Of a DNA stretch of 11,525 nt, positions 1 to 8,700 are shown in pieces. The position numbers and the translations under genes were made by a program. Source of the stretch: JBBIOI01 sp037443425 (GTDB lineage Bacteria > Desulfobacterota > BSN033 > UBA1163); the NCBI GenBank assembly GCA_037443425.1, contig JBBIOI010000108.1, positions 1 to 11,525 on the forward strand, in the 5' to 3' direction. The notes beneath the pieces are model-generated. The model made no database searches and was not told the DNA's origin. It saw only the letters and a program-made list of their open reading frames with translations. The stretch's first letter is position 1. Each line of letters begins with the position of its first letter.

Positions 1-1
1 T

Positions 2-277
2 AGTGAGAAAAAGACTATGCTCGCGGCCAAAGAGATGGAAAAGATTGGGGAAGATTTGTTGAAGAATGATTTCTCCAAAGGGATTGAGATTCTTGGCCCG
101 AGCATGGCACCTTTTGCTAAAATAAAGGGGAAATATCGATGGCAGATGCTTGTAAAAGGAGAGGACCCCAAATCTTTACACAAATTTGCTTTCGGATTGG
201 CCGATAGACTTAAACCGCTTTTAAAAGGAAAGGGTGTAAACTTGGATATTGATGTAGATCCAATATTTATCCTATAA
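2..277 (+). CDS. priA: Primosomal protein N' (PriA helicase), C-terminal end, partial
   Basis: This is the last 91 codons of PriA, the superfamily 2 DNA helicase that reloads the replisome at stalled forks. The frame is open back to the window edge, so the gene starts outside; the first ATG in frame, at base 17, is internal. The recognisable part is the PriA C-terminal domain: a segment reading ILGPSMAPFAKIKGKYRWQM, followed by the terminal IDVDP motif that normally closes the protein. The helicase core and the zinc-binding cysteines lie upstream of the window. Nothing looks broken at the visible end. The identification rests on these family-typical C-terminal motifs only, so it is firm as to family but says nothing about whether the rest of the gene is intact. 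Confidence 0.88.
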   Translation, partial: SEKKTMLAAKEMEKIGEDLLKNDFSKGIEILGPSMAPFAKIKGKYRWQMLVKGEDPKSLHKFAFGLADRLKPLLKGKGVNLDIDVDPIFIL

Positions 278-310
278 TGTCATCAAAATGAAAAACTACA
301 TCGCTTTAAT

Positions 311-331
311 CATCTCCCTTCTGGGGAGATG
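311..331 (+). terminator. Intergenic hairpin after priA, possible weak terminator
   Basis: A perfect 8-bp inverted repeat (CATCTCCC / GGGAGATG) flanks a 5-base loop, TTCTG, between the priA stop and the next gene. There is no run of T directly after the 3' arm, only GGAATGGG then TTT, so it is not a textbook intrinsic terminator. It could be a weak terminator, an mRNA-end stabiliser or an attenuator in front of the ACT-domain gene. The right arm contains a Shine-Dalgarno-like GGGGAG, so the hairpin could also hide a ribosome-binding site. Confidence 0.35.
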
Positions 332-355
332 GAATGGGTTTAAAGAAATTTGAAA

Positions 356-859
356 ATGGGATCCAAAGAAAAGATAAAAGTTGGTGGAATAATGGCAAAT
401 TCTGGGTTAGCTACAATAAATGTTCACTCAGTTTCAAAAAGGATTGACCATATAGGGACCATACTTCATGAATTAGGCAAAAGAAATATCAACCTTGAGT
501 TTATTGTTCATAATCTTGATATAAAGGGGGATGGGGACCTTACATTTTGCATTGACAGAAATAAACTTGAATTGGCATTAAGCGTGCTTGAGGAGATTAA
601 GTCTTTAACAGAGATAAAAGAGATTTCATATCACCTGAATATTTCTATATTGAGTGTCTTTGGTCCTCATTTTAGAGAAAAACCTATGATTTCGGGTTTG
701 ATGTTTAATGCACTCGGAAATGCTGGAATTAAGGTACTTGCAATAAGTACATCGATTTCGAGCTGTTCTTGTCTGATAAATATGGATCAATTGGAGGATG
801 CCATTAATGCCCTTTACAATACTTTCGAGGCTCCTCCCATAACAAATTTTATAAGATAA
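356..859 (+). CDS. Stand-alone tandem ACT-domain protein, aspartate-kinase regulatory-like
   Basis: The predicted 167-residue protein looks like two consecutive ACT domains, the small-molecule-binding fold that forms the C-terminal regulatory half of aspartate kinase, with no kinase domain attached. The first unit runs from about residue 15 (ATINVHSVSKR, then a helix, then LEFIVHNLD); the second from about residue 90 (LSVFGPHFREKPMISGLMFN). The stretch ISTSISSCSCLINMDQLEDA matches the usual aspartokinase ACT end (ISTSEI..VLID...AV..LH..F). ATG 356 is chosen because the GGIMANSGLATINV segment aligns with the start of the aspartokinase ACT region, so the later ATG at 392 would cut into it. A TTG at 350 is an alternative. 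No strong ribosome-binding site precedes 356. The role is probably amino-acid sensing or regulation of a partner enzyme; the ligand is unknown. Confidence 0.75.
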   Translation: MGSKEKIKVGGIMANSGLATINVHSVSKRIDHIGTILHELGKRNINLEFIVHNLDIKGDGDLTFCIDRNKLELALSVLEEIKSLTEIKEISYHLNISILSVFGPHFREKPMISGLMFNALGNAGIKVLAISTSISSCSCLINMDQLEDAINALYNTFEAPPITNFIR

Positions 860-884
860 AATTATTTTTAAGTGGAGAACCTTT

Positions 885-1151
885 ATGGAGAAGGCACTTG
901 AAAGATTAGCAGAACAGATCTTAGCCTTTGATGAGGCTTCTCTTGTGAACTTGAGGGAAAAATATAGACTTAGAATGGAAAATTTTGATGGGACTAAGGA
1001 ATGGGAAAAATCGGTTATCATCTACTGTTTAATAAATGCTGTTTGCCTAAAGAACACCCTCTTTAATGAAAATGTTTTAAAAAGAAACAAGGGAAAAAAG
1101 ACTACTCCTGGGTTAACCAAGAGACACCCAGAGCTGAGAAGGGTAAAGTAA
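885..1151 (+). CDS. Small hypothetical protein (88 aa)
   Basis: I do not recognise this protein. It is 88 residues long, charged and probably soluble. Residues 1-45 look helical, with alternating acidic, basic and leucine positions (EKALERLAEQILAFDEASL), followed by a Trp-containing segment (KEWEKSVIIYCLINAVCLKN). The C-terminal 20 or so residues are very basic (KRNKGKK, then TKRHPELRRVK) and probably disordered or nucleic-acid contacting. A Shine-Dalgarno-like GTGGAG lies about 7 bases before the ATG, which supports translation. It ends in tandem TAA stops only four bases before the MFS transporter start, so the two are likely co-transcribed. An opposite-strand frame overlaps it but has no support. 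Confidence 0.6.
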   Translation: MEKALERLAEQILAFDEASLVNLREKYRLRMENFDGTKEWEKSVIIYCLINAVCLKNTLFNENVLKRNKGKKTTPGLTKRHPELRRVK

Positions 1152-1155
1152 TAAA

Positions 1156-2301
1156 ATGAGATTCCTTCCCCTCTTCATCTTCTGGTGTCTCTGGTTTCTC
1201 AATCATGCCACTCGAGCAAGCTTTTCCCCTCTTCTTCCATTGATAAAGGATAGTCTTTCTATAACTCATGCTGAGGCTGGTGGATTTTTTAGCTCACTTT
1301 CTTTGGGTTTTGCCTTATCCATGTTAGTATCTGGCCGATTTGCCTCAAATCTTGGATATAAAAAGACTATTGTAGTTGGATATATTGGAATAGGTATTGT
1401 GATGCTATGGATCAGATTTACAGAAAATTATCACATTTTCCATCTACTATTTTTTCTCCTCGGTATTTCAACAGGCACTTATATACCATCCATAATCCCA
1501 ATTCTTACGGAAATCTATGAATCAAGACACTGGGGAAAGGTAATAGGAATTCATGACTCCGCAGCAAGTTTCTCAATCTTCTCCATCCCTATTCTTATTG
1601 CTTTTGGACTTAAGTTTCTTAGCTGGAGGAACATTCTTTTAATCCTTGGTGTTATATGTCTTGTTCTGCCAATCTTTTTCTGGAAGGTTTCAGTTGAACC
1701 GAATAAAGAATACTCACAATCAAGGACTCGATATATAGATATTTTGAAAAATAGACTTGTTTGGATTATGGGAATACTATCAATTATGGCTTCGGGCTCC
1801 TCTATAGGTCTTTACTCAATCCTTCCTCTTTATCTTATTGAAGAAAGAGGTATTGAATTTGGTTATGCAAATATGTTGTTCGGGATTTCAAGAATAGGGG
1901 GATTCTTTATCTCCATAATTAGCGGTTTTCTAACCGACCACTTTGGATACAGGACTATGATCTCCTTAAGTCTCTTCCTGGCAGGATTGAGTACTCTGCT
2001 TCTATCGTTTGCATCGAATTTAGTATTTATTATGATAACATTAATCCTTCAGGCCACCTTTTCAATCGCCTATTTCCCAGCAGCCTTTTCGGCCATTTCA
2101 AAATTGACTTCGATTTCGGAACGTTCAACAGTTACAGGACTTGTCTTCTCAATAGGTGTGATCTTCGGAATGGGATTAACCCCACTAATTTTGGGTTTGG
2201 TTGCCGATCATTTCAGCTTCCAGAAAGGGATCTTCTGGCTCGGTGTAATTATTACTTCATCATCTTTTTTAGGAAAAATATTAGCTGAGGAAAGAAATTA
2301 A
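1156..2301 (+). CDS. MFS transporter (substrate unknown)
   Basis: A 381-residue integral membrane protein with about 12 hydrophobic segments, arranged as two six-helix halves around a hydrophilic centre near residues 175-200 (VEPNKEYSQSRTRYIDILKN). The major-facilitator loop 2-3 signature is visible as GRFASNLGYKKT, and its echo between helices 8 and 9 as GFLTDHFGYRT, which shows the internal duplication. The N-terminal NHATRASFSPLLPLI segment is typical of MFS helix 1. The length is at the short end for the family, and no segment appears to be missing. Substrate specificity cannot be read from the sequence; organic anions would be a guess. The start codon lies four bases after the preceding stop. 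The gene converges on fdhA with a two-base gap and no clear terminator between them. Confidence 0.88.
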   Translation: MRFLPLFIFWCLWFLNHATRASFSPLLPLIKDSLSITHAEAGGFFSSLSLGFALSMLVSGRFASNLGYKKTIVVGYIGIGIVMLWIRFTENYHIFHLLFFLLGISTGTYIPSIIPILTEIYESRHWGKVIGIHDSAASFSIFSIPILIAFGLKFLSWRNILLILGVICLVLPIFFWKVSVEPNKEYSQSRTRYIDILKNRLVWIMGILSIMASGSSIGLYSILPLYLIEERGIEFGYANMLFGISRIGGFFISIISGFLTDHFGYRTMISLSLFLAGLSTLLLSFASNLVFIMITLILQATFSIAYFPAAFSAISKLTSISERSTVTGLVFSIGVIFGMGLTPLILGLVADHFSFQKGIFWLGVIITSSSFLGKILAEERN

Positions 2302-2303
2302 TT

Positions 2304-4349
2304 TTAATTATCTTTTTTTATCTTTTTAAGCCTTACTGCACATACTTTAAATTCTGGAATCTTTGCAATCGGATCAAGTGCAGTATTAGTTAAGATATTA
2401 GCTCTGTTCTCAAAGAAATGAAAAGGCATAAACACAGTCTTTCTCTCTATATTTTTAACTATCTTTACCTTTGTTGAAACAGAACCTCTCCTCGATTCGA
2501 CCAAAACCAGATCACCTTCAGAAATTCCTATTTCAGATGCATCCTCAGGATTTACCTCGAGAAAACATTCATTAATCTCCCTCTCCAATGAAGGGGAATT
2601 TCTACTCATAGTTCCTGTATGATAATGGACATATATTCTTCCTGTAGTCAAATAAAATGGATATTCTTCATCAGGCAGCTCTGCTGGAGGTTTATAGTCG
2701 ATTGGTGTAAAAAGTCCTTTACCTCTTGTAAAGCGTCCCTGATGTAAGAACTTTGTCCCAGGGTGTTTAGTATCGGGACAGGGCCACTGTAAACCATCAC
2801 CCTTAAGTCTTTCATAATTTATACCCCCATAAGAGGGAGTGAGCTTAGCAATCTCCTCCATAATAAACTCTGGAGAATCATAATCCATGGTATATCCAAA
2901 ACGGTTTGATAGCTCCTGAATAATTCTCCAATCGGGTTTGGCCTCTCCAGGGGGTTCAATTGCTTTCCTAACCATCTGGACCCTTCTCTCTGTATTAGTA
3001 AAAGTTCCATCTTTTTCTGCAAAGGAGGCTCCAGGTAAAACAACATGGGCAAGATCAGAAGTTGGGGTTGGAAAGATATCTATGACTAATAAAAAATCGA
3101 GTGCTTTTAATGCCTTTTCTACATGATGACTGTCTGCTTCACTTAGGACAGGGTTTTCACCCATAATGATCATACCCTTCACTTTCCCTTCCAGAATGGC
3201 TGGAAACATCTCAGTAGCGGTCAATCCCACCTTTTCTGGAAGTTTGCTCCCCCATGCCTCTTCAAATTTTTGACGAATCGCAGGATCTGTTACAGGCTGG
3301 TAACCTGGGTAAACATTGGGTAATCCTCCCATGTCACAGGCACCTTGGACATTATTTTGGCCACGTAAGGGATTGAGGCCTGTCGATTCCTTTCCAACAT
3401 TTCCGGTAAGCATAACCAGATTTGCAAGGGATTTAACATTATCGACACCTGTTGTGTGTTGAGTAATACCCATTGTATAGAGAATACTTGCACGTTCTGC
3501 CTTAGCGTAGTACTGAGCTACCTTCTCTAAATCAGCCACTTGTATCCCCGTGATTTCTGACACCTTTTCAGGGAAATACTTATCAACTACCTTCTTTAAT
3601 TCATCAAAATTTTCTGTGCGCTCATCAATAAAGGCCTGGTCCTGCCATCCATTCTTCAGAATGATATGCATCAGCCCATTAATTAGTGCTACATCGGTTC
3701 CGAGATTATGCTGTAGGTGTAAGTCCGCCTGAAGAGTAATAGGAGTCTTTCGGGGATCAACAACTATTACCTTAGCCCCGTTGGCTTTCGCACGGAAGAT
3801 TCGTGTGGCAATAAGTGGATGGGCTACAGAGGTATTTGAACCAATGATCAGGATACAATCTGATCTTTCGATCTCTTCGATGGAATTGGTCATTGCCCCG
3901 CTTCCAAACACAGCAGCCAGCCCGGCTACCGTAGATGAGTGTCAGAGGCGGGCACAGTGATCAATATTATTTGTACCAATGACAGCCCGAGTAAATTTCT
4001 GAAGAAGATAGTTTTCTTCGTTCGTACATTTTGCTGATGTAAGAATAGCAATGCTATCCGGCCCATATTCTTCTTTGATCTCTTTAAGGCGTCTCACAGA
4101 AAAATCAAGTGCCTCATCCCATGAAACCTCCCTCATCTCATTACCTTCTCTGACCAATGGCTTATTCAATCGACTTGGGCTATGAATAAATTCATGTACT
4201 GTCCAGCCTTTTATACATAGTCTTCCTTCATTTACTGGGCTAGTCTTCGATGGGAGGGTGCCTATTACCTTCCCATCCAGAACCTCTAAAAGCAATCCAC
4301 AACCGCACCCACAATAAGGACATGTCGTAAGAACAGTTCTAAACTCCAT
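2304..4349 (-). CDS. fdhA: Selenocysteine-containing formate dehydrogenase catalytic subunit
   Basis: Molybdenum/tungsten bis-pterin formate dehydrogenase, 681 residues when the in-frame UGA at 3944-3942 is read as selenocysteine 136; conventional calling splits it into two pieces. N-terminal [4Fe-4S] ligands are C10, C13, C17 and C45, with K47 matching the electron-relay lysine of E. coli FdhF. The active-site segment reads NNIDHCARL-U-HSSTVAGL, aligning with NNVDCCARV-U-HGPSVAGL of FdhF, so Sec is the metal ligand and the following His the proton acceptor. R329 in the NPLRGQNNVQGACDMG motif matches the catalytic arginine region. The C-terminal dinucleotide-binding domain is complete (YLTTGRIYVHYHTGTMSR, then EVNPEDA). 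There is no Tat signal, so the enzyme is cytoplasmic. It catalyses reversible formate/CO2 conversion. It is last in the operon, 114 bases after the Fe-S subunit, with GAAGGA before the ATG. A Cys-to-Sec reading is far better supported than a nonsense mutation. Confidence 0.95.
3910..3932 (-). promoter_or_regulatory. Bacterial SECIS hairpin for FdhA Sec136
   Basis: Nine bases after the UGA (3944-3942), ACGGTAGCC pairs with GGCTGCTGT over 9 bp (two G-U pairs) around the loop GGGCT. The loop begins 19 bases after the UGA, the same distance as the GGTCT loop of E. coli fdhF, and has G in its first two positions, as SelB-binding hairpins require. It lies within the coding sequence, as expected in bacteria. 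Confidence 0.85.
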
Positions 4350-4463
4350 AATTTTATAATCCTTCAGACCTTTTAAAATTTATTTTAACAAATTTTAATC
4401 AAAAATATCCAAATAAATTCTAAAATCAAATGTTCAAAACTTTTTGTGATTTCATCATTTAAA
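4350..4463. other. AT-rich spacer before fdhA
   Basis: This 114-base gap is by far the longest inside the operon and is very AT-rich. No gene, strong hairpin or convincing promoter pair was seen. GAAGGA, about 10 bases before the fdhA ATG, is the likely ribosome-binding site. The gap could hold an internal promoter or a processing site that sets FdhA levels separately, but the sequence does not show one clearly. Confidence 0.4.
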
Positions 4464-5258
4464 TTATTTTATTTCAATAATATTTAGTGGAGACTTCTCA
4501 TCCAAATTGAATCCTGTTTTATAGCCAAACTCCTCATTCATAATTTCGGCTACCTTTTTATATAATGTTCTAAGAGGGATATTTGCTGGGCACGCTTCTT
4601 CACATAGACCACAATCAATACAACGACCTGCCATGTGTAAGGCACGAACCAGATGAAATGAAGGATTGGATGGTGGAAGTTCTCCTTTATCGATCAGGTT
4701 GACCTCCTCTAATGTACACTCCTTGCAGAAACACATAGGACAGATATTTCGACATCCGAGACACTTTATACATTTGTCAAACTCTTTCTTCCAGAATTTT
4801 AATCGCTCTTCGAGCCTCATCTTGTTGATTTCTGAAAGTTTATGGTTTTCTACTTTCTCTCCTTTTGGACCATCTATCAAACTATCTGGATAAGGCTTTT
4901 CACACTCGCATGCCTTAGCAAGTTCATCAGGACAACCCACTCCAATAAGAATCACATTCTCTTTTTTTAATTGATTCCATTTAAAGAGCTCTATCAGTCC
5001 CCTTTCATCACAACCTCTAACAAGGATAGCAAATTTTTCTTTAGGATATCTCATGGCCAGTTGAATCAGAATCTGATTTAATGGATAACGTGCATCTCCT
5101 GGCCTACGATAATCTCCGATGGATAAATTGGAAAGTCCTTCAATATCACAAAAAAGGTGAGGCATTATATGACCGTTTTCCTTTTTTAAACCTAAAAAGG
5201 CCTTAATCTTTTTCTCAGAAAATAATTTTTTAACATATTCTTGAATCTTCTGGCTCAT
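4464..5258 (-). CDS. FdhB/FrhB-like iron-sulfur electron-transfer subunit
   Basis: A 264-residue soluble protein that probably carries electrons between FdhA and the MvhD/HdrA module. The N-terminal half resembles the F420-hydrogenase beta/FdhB-like fold, with the family-type segment LVRGCDERGLIEL (C83) and VILIGVGCP (C109). The C-terminal half has two ferredoxin cluster sites: C163, C166, C169, C173 and C213, C216, C219, C223. Between them are extra cysteines C176, C178 and C181 (CPMCFCKEC), which may hold a third cluster. A strong Shine-Dalgarno AAGGAGGT lies inside the last codons of mvhD, and the gap between the two genes is seven bases, so they are probably coupled. Flavin or F420 binding cannot be confirmed by eye. 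The name FdhB is by similarity and context; it could also be called a generic 4Fe-4S dicluster protein. Confidence 0.75.
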   Translation of the reverse strand: MSQKIQEYVKKLFSEKKIKAFLGLKKENGHIMPHLFCDIEGLSNLSIGDYRRPGDARYPLNQILIQLAMRYPKEKFAILVRGCDERGLIELFKWNQLKKENVILIGVGCPDELAKACECEKPYPDSLIDGPKGEKVENHKLSEINKMRLEERLKFWKKEFDKCIKCLGCRNICPMCFCKECTLEEVNLIDKGELPPSNPSFHLVRALHMAGRCIDCGLCEEACPANIPLRTLYKKVAEIMNEEFGYKTGFNLDEKSPLNIIEIK

Positions 5259-5265
5259 TTTCTTT

Positions 5266-5691
5266 TCAAGCCACCTCCTTGGACTTTAAGGGATTAGGTC
5301 CAATCTTCTTTATATCTTCTACAAATGTTGAAATCTCGTGAACGAACTCCAAAGCCTCCGCAGAAGATATCCATCTCATTCTAATACGGTCGGGGTGTAT
5401 ACCCGTAAACTCGAGCAACTTCCTTAGTAGCGTCAATCTTCTCTTTGCCATTACATTACCACACTGGTAATGACATTCTCCAATTCGTCAGCCTGCAACA
5501 AAGATACCGTCCGCACCAATCTGAAGTGCCTTCAGCACATAATGGGGTGAAATGGTTCCTGCACACATGACCCGTATTGTCCTAATAGATGTCGGATATT
5601 GCATTCTACTGACCCCAGCCAGGTCAGCTGCTGCATATGCTCACCATGTGCAAAGAAAAGCAATTATCTTTGGTTGAAACTCGACTAACAT
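5266..5691 (-). CDS. mvhD: MvhD-type hydrogenase/Hdr-linking Fe-S subunit with two selenocysteines
   Basis: MvhD is the small [2Fe-2S] protein that docks on HdrA and feeds it electrons from a hydrogenase or formate dehydrogenase. Only the last 61 codons are open by standard rules. Reading UGA at 5643-5641 and 5490-5488 as Sec gives a full-length 141-residue protein. The first Sec (17) falls in FLCTWU-AYAAADLAG, where most homologues have CNWCSYAGADLAG. The second (68) falls in FVAGU-RIGECHYQCGN, where they have AGCHPGDCHYISGN. Other conserved cysteines are C14, C43, C73 and C77. The C-terminal half (KRRLTLLRKLL, then RMRWISSAEA) also fits the family. AGAGGG precedes the ATG at 5691. The true stop is also UGA and has no hairpin after it. 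It lies 32 bases after hdrA and seven before the Fe-S subunit gene. Confidence 0.92.
5454..5472 (-). promoter_or_regulatory. Bacterial SECIS hairpin for MvhD Sec68
   Basis: After the UGA at 5490-5488, CATTACC pairs perfectly with GGTAATG (7 bp) around the loop AGTGT. The stem starts 16 bases and the loop 23 bases after the UGA, with G at the second loop position. It is a clean hairpin lying within the coding sequence. Confidence 0.75.
5609..5627 (-). promoter_or_regulatory. Bacterial SECIS hairpin for MvhD Sec17
   Basis: After the UGA at 5643-5641, CTGACC pairs perfectly with GGTCAG (6 bp, plus one G-U pair beyond) around the loop TGGCTGG. The loop begins 20 bases after the UGA and has G at its second position, fitting the bacterial SECIS pattern. 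Confidence 0.75.
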
Positions 5692-5723
5692 AATTTACCC
5701 TCTTATTTAAATAAGTTAGAATG

Positions 5724-8700
5724 CTATGCAACTAATGCCTTCTCAATTTGAGTATATATCTGTGCGCTTGTGAATCTCCGAAGTTGTACACTTGCTGATG
5801 GACATGTTGAAGCACAGTTTCCACACCCTTTACAGATTGCCTCGTTTACTTCACAAATCTTTCTATCCTCTATATATCTTATAGCTTCATAAGGGCAAAC
5901 CTTTAAACATCCCATACATCCCACGCATGTCTCAGGATTGATCCAGGCAACTACTGCACTGCCTAAAATCTTTTCTTTTGAAAGTATTGTCACAGCTCGT
6001 GAAGCAGCTCCAAGACCTTGTGAGATAGCTTCATCTATGGGTTTTGGGCAATGGGCAAGACCGCAAACAAATATTCCATCTGTTGCAAAATCGATTGGTC
6101 GAAGCTTTACATGAGCCTCTACAAAGAACCCATCCATATTTACAGGAACCTTAAATAACCTGGCAATAGGGTTCTCTTTTGGCATAATTATGGCAGTTGC
6201 AAGAATTATTAGATCTGGCTTAATCTCCATCTCACGACCAAGAACATAAGATGTGAAACGAACTTTAAGGTCTTCCCCATCTTTTGTCACATTTATTTCT
6301 CTTTGGTCATCATAACGTATAAAGAGGACTCCTTTTCCCCTTGCCTCTCTATATAAATCCTCTCTTAATCCATAAGTCCTAATATCTCGATAGACAATAT
6401 AGATATCCATATCAGGATTTATATCCTTCAGATTAATTGCATTTCTTATTGAATGGGTACAACATACCTTGGAGCAGTAAGGTCGTTCTTTAATTCTCGA
6501 TCCAACACACTGAATGAAGACTGCAGATCTTATTCCTTTCAAAGATGAATCTCCCTCAATAAACTTCCTATCCAACTCTAATCCAGTTATAACTCGGCTT
6601 TCTTTCCCATAAAGAAATTGATCAGGTTTCAACTCAGAAGCACCCGTAGCAATAATTGAAACCCCGTGTTCTAAAACCTTTTCCATTTCTCCAGTTTTAA
6701 TTGTAGATTTGAAATTTCCCACAAACCCTTCAACATTTTTTATCTCAGTGTTAAGGTATACTTCAATTTTAGGATTTGATTTGACATTCTCTATTAGCTC
6801 TTTTAGGTATTTCTGAACATCTTCACCTTTCCAGGTTTGATAAAGATTTTTTCCATTCCCCCCCAAGACACTACTCTTCTCAATTAAATATGTATGGAAT
6901 CCTTGTTCTGCCAAATTCTTAGCAGCAATCATTCCAGAAATTCCTCCACCAATAACCATAGCATTCTGGTTGATTATTATTTCAGGATCCTCCATAGGTT
7001 CATAAAGGGAAACCTTAGCGATAGCCATTCTAACCAATTCTTTAGCCTTTTCTGTACCCATCTCTCTATCATTGCTATGAACCCATGAACATTGGTTTCT
7101 AATGTTAGCCATCTCAAAGAGATATTTATTTACGCCAGCATTGACCAGTGTTTCTTGGAAGAGAGGTTCATGAGTAAGAGGACTACAAGCAGCAATAACC
7201 ACCCTATTTAATCTCTTTTCTTTGATCACATTAGAAATCTTTTCTTGAGTATCTTGTGCACAGCTAAACAGATTCTCTTCAACATGGACAACACCTGGCA
7301 ATGTTCGCGCATACTCGGCAATCGATGGGACATTCAAAATGCCTCCAATATTTGTTCCACAGTGACAGACAAAAACTCCTATTCTAGGGGGATCACCTCT
7401 TACATCTATCTCTTTTGGGACCACCTTGGTTCGAGTCATGGTTCCCCTGACATCAGCTAAAATACTTTCTACCACGGCAGCAGATGCACTTGATTCAATA
7501 ACAGATGTAGGAATATCCTTTGGGCCCTGGAATGAACCGCAAACAAAGATACCTGGTTTTGATGTCTGAACAGGTTCAAAGCTACTCGTCTCAACAAAGG
7601 AGTAAGGATCAAGTTGGATACCCAGATTTTTAGAAAGCTCTATTGACCATTTTGAAATACTGAAACCAACAGATAAGACTACCATATCAAAGGTCTCTTC
7701 AATTCTTCTTCCTGCCTCATCGGTGTAACGAATGAGAAGATCTCCTGTTTCCTTAATAGGAATAATGTTAGTAATTCGTGATTTAATAAAACGTACATTT
7801 ACATCATCTTTTGCCCGATTGTAATACCTTTCAAAATCTTTACCGTATGTGCGCATATCAATAAAGAAGATGGCCGTATCTAATGAATCCTTAGAATGTT
7901 CTTTAGCAACAATTGCTTCTTTTATAGCATAAGTACAGCATACCGCTGAGCAGTATGATTTTGCTCCTTCATGGACATCTCTTGAACCAACACATTGGAC
8001 CCAGGCTATCTTTTTTGGTTCCTTTTTATCGGAAGGTCTGACGAGATGCCCACCAAATGGACCAGATGCTGAGAGTATCCTCTCGAATTCAAGGCTTGTT
8101 ACTATATTGGGCGAAAGTTTATATCCATATACATTATAAGATTCTGGATTGTAAACCTCACATCCAGGTGCAACAATAATGGCTCCTACCTTAAAATTTA
8201 ATTCTTTCTCCTTGTCTTCAAAATTAATTGCCTTAGCAGGACAAAGCTTCTCACAGACCCTGCATTTTCCCTTTGTAAGAAAGGTACAATGGATAGGATC
8301 AATAACATATTTAAGAGGAACCGCCTGGGCATATTTCACATGGATTGATCTCCTTTTAGAAAGACCTGCATCATACTCATTGTCTACTTTGGTGGGGCAT
8401 TTCTCTGCACAGAGACCACAGGCTATACACTTACTCATATCCACATAACGAGGATGCTGGATCACCTTGACCTCAAATCTCCCAGCCTCTCCAGAAATAC
8501 TTACGACCTCCGAGAGGGTTAAGACTTCAATGTTAAGGTGCCGGCCGACCTCGACCAGTTTAGGAGATAGTATTCACATAGAACAATCATTGGTGGGAAA
8601 AGTTTTATCCAATTGTGCCATTACCCCACCAATGGAGGAAGATCGCTCCACGAGATAGACATAGAAACCAGAATTTGCCAGGTCCAGTGCGGCCTGCATT

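Noticed and set aside
334..447. A 37-codon frame starting at ATG 334 with a good Shine-Dalgarno GGGGAG, overlapping the start of the ACT-domain gene in another frame.
   Set aside because: The product resembles nothing known and the ACT gene explains the region. A leader peptide is possible but unsupported.
626..1021. A 131-codon - strand frame opposite the ACT and 88-residue genes.
   Set aside because: It spans two + strand genes that are better supported by homology or ribosome-binding site, and its translation has no recognisable motif.
2302..2335. A bidirectional terminator between the converging MFS and fdhA genes.
   Set aside because: T-rich tracts are present but no stable GC-containing stem was found, and most of the region is coding sequence of fdhA.
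5702..5715. A 14-base perfect palindrome (CTTATTTAAATAAG) between hdrA and mvhD.
   Set aside because: It is AT-only apart from its ends, in AT-rich intergenic DNA, and could easily arise by chance; no operator family is recognised.
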